Positions 59,197 to 64,000 of a DNA stretch of 64,000 nucleotides are shown here, piece after piece. Numbering within the stretch: position 1 is the first letter of the stretch; each line of letters opens with the position of its first letter. The notes beneath the pieces were generated by a model. The model was given only the letters and a program-made list of their open reading frames with translations. It searched no databases and had not been told where the DNA came from. Position numbers and translations under genes: made by a program. Source of the DNA: Mimachlamys varia (Eukaryota; Mollusca; Bivalvia; Pectinida; Pectinidae); contig OX392528.1 in NCBI GenBank assembly GCA_947623455.1, positions 50,610,322-50,674,321 of the forward strand. The letters run 5' to 3'.

Positions 59197-59665
59197 AGAG
59201 AAGCGTTAACAAAACCACAATCTGAACTCAAGTATCGATTAAAGATGACGTAACACACACATACGCTGCACCTTTTAAATTTTAGTAATATATACAGTAT
59301 GCCGAAAAATGCATTAAACTGCACCACACAGCTGCTTGTCCTCCTAGGACTCGTCAGTGATGCTAGAGGCCAAAAGGTGAGAATCCAAAACTTCTAAACT
59401 AATGTAGAAGCAGAAGGACCATGTGTGTGAAACCCCTTTAATTTATGAGTTTAGAAGAAAATTAAACTAGTTCTGAATAATTTCAAATAGTGTAAAATTA
59501 GGGGCAGAATATGAACAAAGGAAAGCCCTAGAATAACGCACAACTGCAACATTAAAACACCATAGGTATGTTACTATTAAGAAAGGGAAAATTGATGATC
59601 GGAAAATTGAAATCGTTACGTTTATCGTATGGCTTAGTAGTAAGCTGTCGATATTGGTCATGTAA
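59197..59665 (-). pseudogene. Rearranged Penelope-like remnant just upstream of gene C (copy 7)
   Basis: The tail phrase (GCGTTAACAAAACCACAATC then TGAACTC, ending TCGATTAAA at 59242) is cut and resumes at 59502 (GGGCAGAATATGAACAAAGG). RT-region sequence follows (GATCGGAAAATTGAAATCGT, GTTTATCGTATGGCTTAG) as in 5.6 kb and 50.95 kb. The piece between, 59243-59500, carries the repeat shared with 47440 and a hammerhead-like motif. It ends about 30 bp before the acceptor of gene C. Confidence 0.6.
59321..59363 (-). ncRNA. Degenerate hammerhead ribozyme motif
   Basis: The minus strand reads GCATCA CTGACGAG, then TCCTAGGAGGA, CAAGC, and TGGTGC. Stem I (GCATCA with TGGTGC) and stem II (TCCT/AGGA) are kept in the order of a type I hammerhead with minimal stem III. 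The core should be CTGATGAG and CGAAAC with cleavage after GTC, so CTGACGAG, CAAGC and GTG are all damaged and self-cleavage is not expected. Such ribozymes are known in Penelope-like elements, and Penelope remnants flank this one. Confidence 0.5.
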
Positions 59666-59723
59666 TATGCATGTTCTTTTGTGATACATGTAGGCATTGG
59701 AGTGAAACTACTACCGCTACATT

Positions 59724-62700
59724 ATGCCCATCAAAAGGTTACCAGACAGTTCCGGTGCCACTCTCACAGTTCTAGATTTAGACGGCTTCTACCTCCCAGT
59801 ACTCAGACAACTCGAGAACCAAGAGGAAGAGTTGCGGTCAGTGCCGCATTGGAAGGCAAGAGATGACGACATCATGATCTGCACATATCCAAAATCAGGT
59901 GTTGTATGATGCGTTCTGTCAGTTGATCCCATCTGGAATCACCTTAATGTTCGGAAAGAATGGGCTCAGACCTACTGCACTAGTATTTTAGGGCCACCAT
60001 CAATATGAACAACAACAGCTGATAATTCCATAGTATTCCATTTCCTTGTATTCCTTCGTTTTATACTCGGTTCAGCCCATGACTAGTATCAAAATAATAC
60101 AACTGGATGTGATAGTGACTTGTTTGCTTATATATCGTAACTAACAAACACAAACTCGATTTTATAATAATAAAAAAGGTCCAGGAATTTTATTATCTAA
60201 ACCTCTTGTTTGTCGTTTAAGGAACGCACTGGCTTTGGGAGATAGTATGCATGCTGGTGCAGAAGAAAGCAGAACGGATTCCAATTGACAAGGGAAAGGC
60301 GATGCTGGAAATAATATCCAAAACAGCACATGACAATATTCCATCCCCACGTGTTCTCAACAGTCACATGTATTTTGAATATCTTCCCAAAGACTTTGTC
60401 AAACGGAAGTGCAAGGTCATTTACATGATACGTAATCCTAAAGATGTGGCAGTGTCTTTTTTCAACCATCATAGTAATTTAATGGATTACGATTTTTCAG
60501 GAACGTGGGAGGATTATGTCCCAAGATTCTTGAAAGGTGATGGTAAGTATGAAGTTGAGCATTAAAAATGTATTAATTATGATAAAAGACATGGTATACA
60601 ATAGGTTGTTAGAGTTATTTCTATATTTACATATCCTAGTTGATTATATAATAACGTTATGAATACAATGGTACCACTACCCGTCATGTCGTTCATATTA
60701 CAGTAGCAATGCAATGTCTAAAACTTTACTAGTACAGGTTATTCTATAGCTAGGTATAACCCAAATGATGAAATTATACTCAAAGAACCATATCATCCAT
60801 ATATAGAGTGATTTGGTTCGCTATCGAGAGTAGCATCCTTGAATATAAACATGATATAACTTCAACCCTAGTGTTCAAAATAATGACATGATATTCAAAC
60901 AAATTTAGCTTTACTTGAATTCTAAATTGTAACTTGTGTACGACTCATTGGAAAACGTTTTTGCCAATATGAAATGAATACACTGGAACCCATCCTCGAT
61001 ATCCAGGGGTTACGATCACCTACGCCCTCTATATCCCTGGAATACATGATGGCAAAACTGGAGGCACATCCAGGTAAAAACAATCCTGACCAATCGCTAG
61101 GCTTCATGCCCGTCCTTTGAAGATTACAAAGGAGCTGAACATACTTCAAAGTCAACGACAACGAGTTTCTCTTGATATACTTCAAAGGGTCGAACCAATC
61201 TCCTTGCCTCCTCAATAAGGTGGCGCACACGGAGCCTTCAGTTTTGCCATTACACATTCCATGGGTGTAGAGAGCGTAGGTGATTGTAATCCCTAAGTAT
61301 CAAGGATGTCTGGAACCCAACGCTCTATAAAAAGTGACAAAAATTCCTTCAATTCCTGTCCCTATATCCCTGCCTAATAGTAGGTCCAAAGTCTGCGTAT
61401 GAACCAATAAACACGTTTATGTACCATTAACCTTCTTTATAAACATCGAAATCGCAGTTTTAAAAGAGTAACATAACCATGGGAAACTTGTTACTTCACT
61501 TCGGCAAATCAATTGCGGAATGGCAGTCCGCTGCTGTTTTCCTTTCGAACTCGTTTCGTCTTCCAAGAGCATCAAAAGGTTTCCTCTCTACCAAAATATT
61601 CATTAAAACCGACAGGAGAAGGTTAATCTAATTTGGTTCTCCATCAAGTGGGTTAAGCCTTTGATGTCATCAAGATAGATTGACTTGAGTCTGAGATCAA
61701 GTGGTATTGATTATTCAATATATATGGGCAAAGATAAATATTCAAGTGATCGTATTCAGGTCTTTAAAATAAGAAAAACTGTGAACGCTATTGGTTTTAA
61801 TATTTCTTCTTACTGATAAATGAATATATCATTTTTTAATTTGATTCAAAGTTTATATTTATTAAACGTACAAAACGTCTGCAATGGTGGACAAGAAAAT
61901 TAATTTGCGGACTTCGAAAAGGATATTGTGAAGTTTGAGAAAAAAGCAATTAGCTTCAACTCATCACCAGTCGTAAATAATATATTTATATGTTATATCT
62001 ATAAATATGTGGTCGTAAATTTAAATCTACAGTTGACTATGGGACCTGGTTCGACTACACGCTGAAATGGGAAAACGTCATTGCGGAAAATCCGGAGTAT
62101 CCTATCCTTGTAACGACTTTCGAGGACATGAAAGAGGTAACACGTTAGGCAAATAGTCACAAGACTGCAACGAATGCTTAAATAGTGTCACTGACAGTAA
62201 AGTTGTATATATATTTAAATAAATATTTAACCGTTGACAATGACAGTATCAGATCAATACCTGGTAGACGAACGTACGTGAACTGTTTGTGAAACAATTA
62301 CTAAGTGAGTTGGAAGTATTCGCGGATCTGTATAACTGGTTGTAAATTTGGTATTCAACGCGGTCGATCTTGCGTGGTGTAGATGCTCTAGTATCTGTGT
62401 TAAAACATTCACATAAAAGGGTATTATCAAAACTATGCCATTGGCAGTGCAATCCAAAATCAAAAGACTCCTTTCAGTACACAAGCAAGTACGAACTTAT
62501 TGTGGTGTTTTATCAGATTGCACACGACTTGTCATTAGAGTCTGAGAGGTTACTTGCCCCTTTTAACAAACTTACTACACAGGATTCGAGAGATGCAGGT
62601 TGATCAGAACTATGAGCAAGTTGTATGGTCACCATCTTTGTCTCATTCTGGAAGTATGTCGTCTGTCGTCTGCATTACAAGAAACTTGTCCGGAGGTCTC

Positions 62701-63421
62701 CTCTTTAACTACCTGGCATATTTCGATGAAACTTAACATGAATGATCAGTGTGTCATGTAGTTGTGCATCGGCATTTTTATGTTATATTTCGACCCCCTT
62801 TTAGGGAGTTATGACGGGTTTCCCACAGTTACAATGCAATTTGACTTTGAAAATTTCATTTAAATTGTATGACCGACATTGCAGACCCTTGTCTAATACC
62901 AGTGGACATTAAAAACGCAACTCAAAATTGTTTAATTCTCTTTCGATGTCAGTGGGAGAATTCATGTCAAACTGATAAATTCTGTTCATATTTCAACTGA
63001 TATTTTATATTTTATTTCTTTTATTGGGAAATATGTCCCTTGATCTGAACATCTGTCTTCACTTACAGGCCATCTTCATTTAACTGAAGCTTCACATGGA
63101 TGATCAATATGTTATGTAGTTGTGCATCCGCATTTTAATGGCAGATTTCGACCCCTTTTGAGGGAGTTATGGCCCTTTATGGGAAAAACTTGTCTAGTTC
63201 TATCGCTTTTGAGATTATGGTTTTGTTTTATTTTTGATGATAATTATAGGATGCCCTTAGCGAGGTGACACGGATCGCAAAATTCCTTGAAATAGACTGT
63301 AATCAGATCTTACTCCAGGAAATCACAGATATGTGCCAGTTTGACCGCATGAAGAAAGACAAGAGCAATATTGAGTTGGTTGGCGGTTGGAAAGGTGGTG
63401 CGTCCAAGATGTATCGAAAGG
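59724..63421 (+). CDS. Cytosolic sulfotransferase, gene C (partial: exons 1-4, last exon beyond window)
   Basis: Exons: 59724-59898, 60222-60542, 62033-62136, 63250-63421 (772 bp, 257 residues), GT/AG, phases 1,1,0,1. It starts MPIKRLPDSSG. YPKSG|THWLWE, the catalytic His in RVLNSHMYFEYLP and RNPKDVAVSFFNHH are all present. The final exon with GDWKN should lie to the right of 64000. Exon 4 ends GGWKGGASKMYRKG, where A and B have a DGxPGMYRKG form, so the loop before the PAPS motif has lost its Pro-Gly. It is closest to gene B. The acceptor-like TGTAG at 59693 suggests a spliced leader. Intron 3 holds two copies of a dispersed repeat. Confidence 0.9.
60543..62032 (+). other. Intron 2 of gene C
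   Basis: Donor GTAAGT at 60543 and acceptor CTACAG at 62032. The minus frame at 60922-61257 has no recognisable motif. No repeat seen. Confidence 0.6.
62700..63195 (+). repeat. Two units of a dispersed repeat in intron 3 of gene C
   Basis: TTGTGCATCGGCATTTTTAT through TTTCGACCCCCTTTTAGGGA and GAGTTATG (about 62720-62830) recurs at 63085-63190 as TTGTGCATCCGCATTTTAAT, TTTCGACCCCTTTTGAGGGA and GTTATGGCCC, about 360 bp apart. This looks like the core of another pearl/Helitron-like element. Confidence 0.55.
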
Positions 63422-63635
63422 GTAACATACATATCCTCTTATAATAATTTTTTCAAATACTGTTTGAAATGCCAGATTTTGTTTTTGGATATTCGTATGA
63501 TTCAATTTTCTTTGGGTCAGAACCATTATATTGCGAATATAATCCATCTAAATAATATAGATTATATCATATAGACCATCTTAAAATAATGGTTTGTGCC
63601 CTACCAGGGACTACTAATACTCTCAAAAATATTTT

Positions 63636-63800
63636 TTGTGGTGGTCGCGCTGGTCAAGTGATTCAAGTGTCTGGCATCCTGATTCGCGGGGTTCGGGACC
63701 TAGCGCACCTTCTAGGTACTGCCGTAGGTCGATGGTTTTCTTCGGTAACTCCGACTTTAATCCAAAAACAGAACTTTGCACGACATCAAATGACAATAGT
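63636..63800 (+). mobile_element. Degraded SINE, relative of 40232-40512
   Basis: GTGGTCGCGCTGGTCAAGTG (A-box-like), CGCGGGGTTCGGGACC (B-box-like) and GGTCGATGGTTTTCTTCGG, ACTCCGACTTTAATCC follow the body order of the 40.2-kb SINE with many changes. It lies in intron 4 of gene C. Confidence 0.5.
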
Positions 63801-64000
63801 TGTTAATAGGATATAAAAATATTGTTTTATTGTCCTACTTATTTCAAGTCCCCTTTTACCCGATTGATCAACAGTCTTCACTTGGATCGGTGAAAACCTG
63901 CTTATAGTAATTTGAAAATAGGCATTTTTAGAATGTATGCTGTTTTTTTATGGACTTTCAAACACATGGTACAATTGCAAATTTTACAAAAGTTAAGTTA

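Noticed and set aside
60922..61257. 111-codon minus ORF in intron 2 of gene C
   Set aside because: No recognisable domain, no promoter or splice signals, and not found in introns of A or B.

Overview
This is a eukaryotic window, almost certainly from a bivalve mollusc and plausibly a pteriomorph such as a pearl oyster, although the species cannot be fixed from sequence alone. It has split genes with canonical GT/AG introns, AT-rich intergenic DNA and many repeats recognisable from bivalves. These include an element of pearl/Helitron type built on a roughly 160-bp core satellite, tRNA-derived SINEs, Penelope-like remnants and a Steamer-like LTR retrotransposon. The first gene encodes a glycine/tyrosine-rich secreted protein resembling shematrin-type shell matrix proteins.

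Layout. At 1-1700, on the minus strand, lies the 5' part of the glycine-rich gene: TATA box, 5' leader exon, an intron holding a 33-bp minisatellite, and a coding exon with signal peptide. From 1.7 to 22 kb there is no convincing host gene. This stretch holds Penelope-like remnants, a 4.3-kb pearl-like element (6.33-10.69 kb), SINE and 5S-like sequence, a TTAA-flanked MITE family, a hAT-like MITE with an 8-bp target duplication, and a 20 x 80-bp minisatellite. From 23.3 kb to the right edge, three cytosolic sulfotransferase genes run head to tail on the plus strand: A at 23.3-27.8 kb, B at 46.3-52.3 kb, and C at 59.7 kb to beyond the window. All share the same exon plan (175/321/104/172-175/110-113 bp, intron phases 1,1,0,1). 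A and B are separated by a 5.3-kb array of a 44-bp repeat and a 5.1-kb LTR retrotransposon with identical LTRs and one intact 1,406-codon gag-pol frame.

Function. Genes A and B each encode a complete protein of about 295 residues with the PAPS-binding motifs and the catalytic histidine. Gene C is intact as far as the window shows but lacks its last exon. They look like tandem duplicates of a PAPS-dependent sulfotransferase whose acceptors cannot be read from sequence. B and C are closer to each other than to A. A broken copy of part of exon 2, split by a SINE, lies in intron 1 of gene A.

Limits. All exon boundaries come from reading splice consensus and comparing the three paralogues by eye. 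Repeat family names rest on recognition, not database searches. Most short open frames in the AT-rich stretches are chance.
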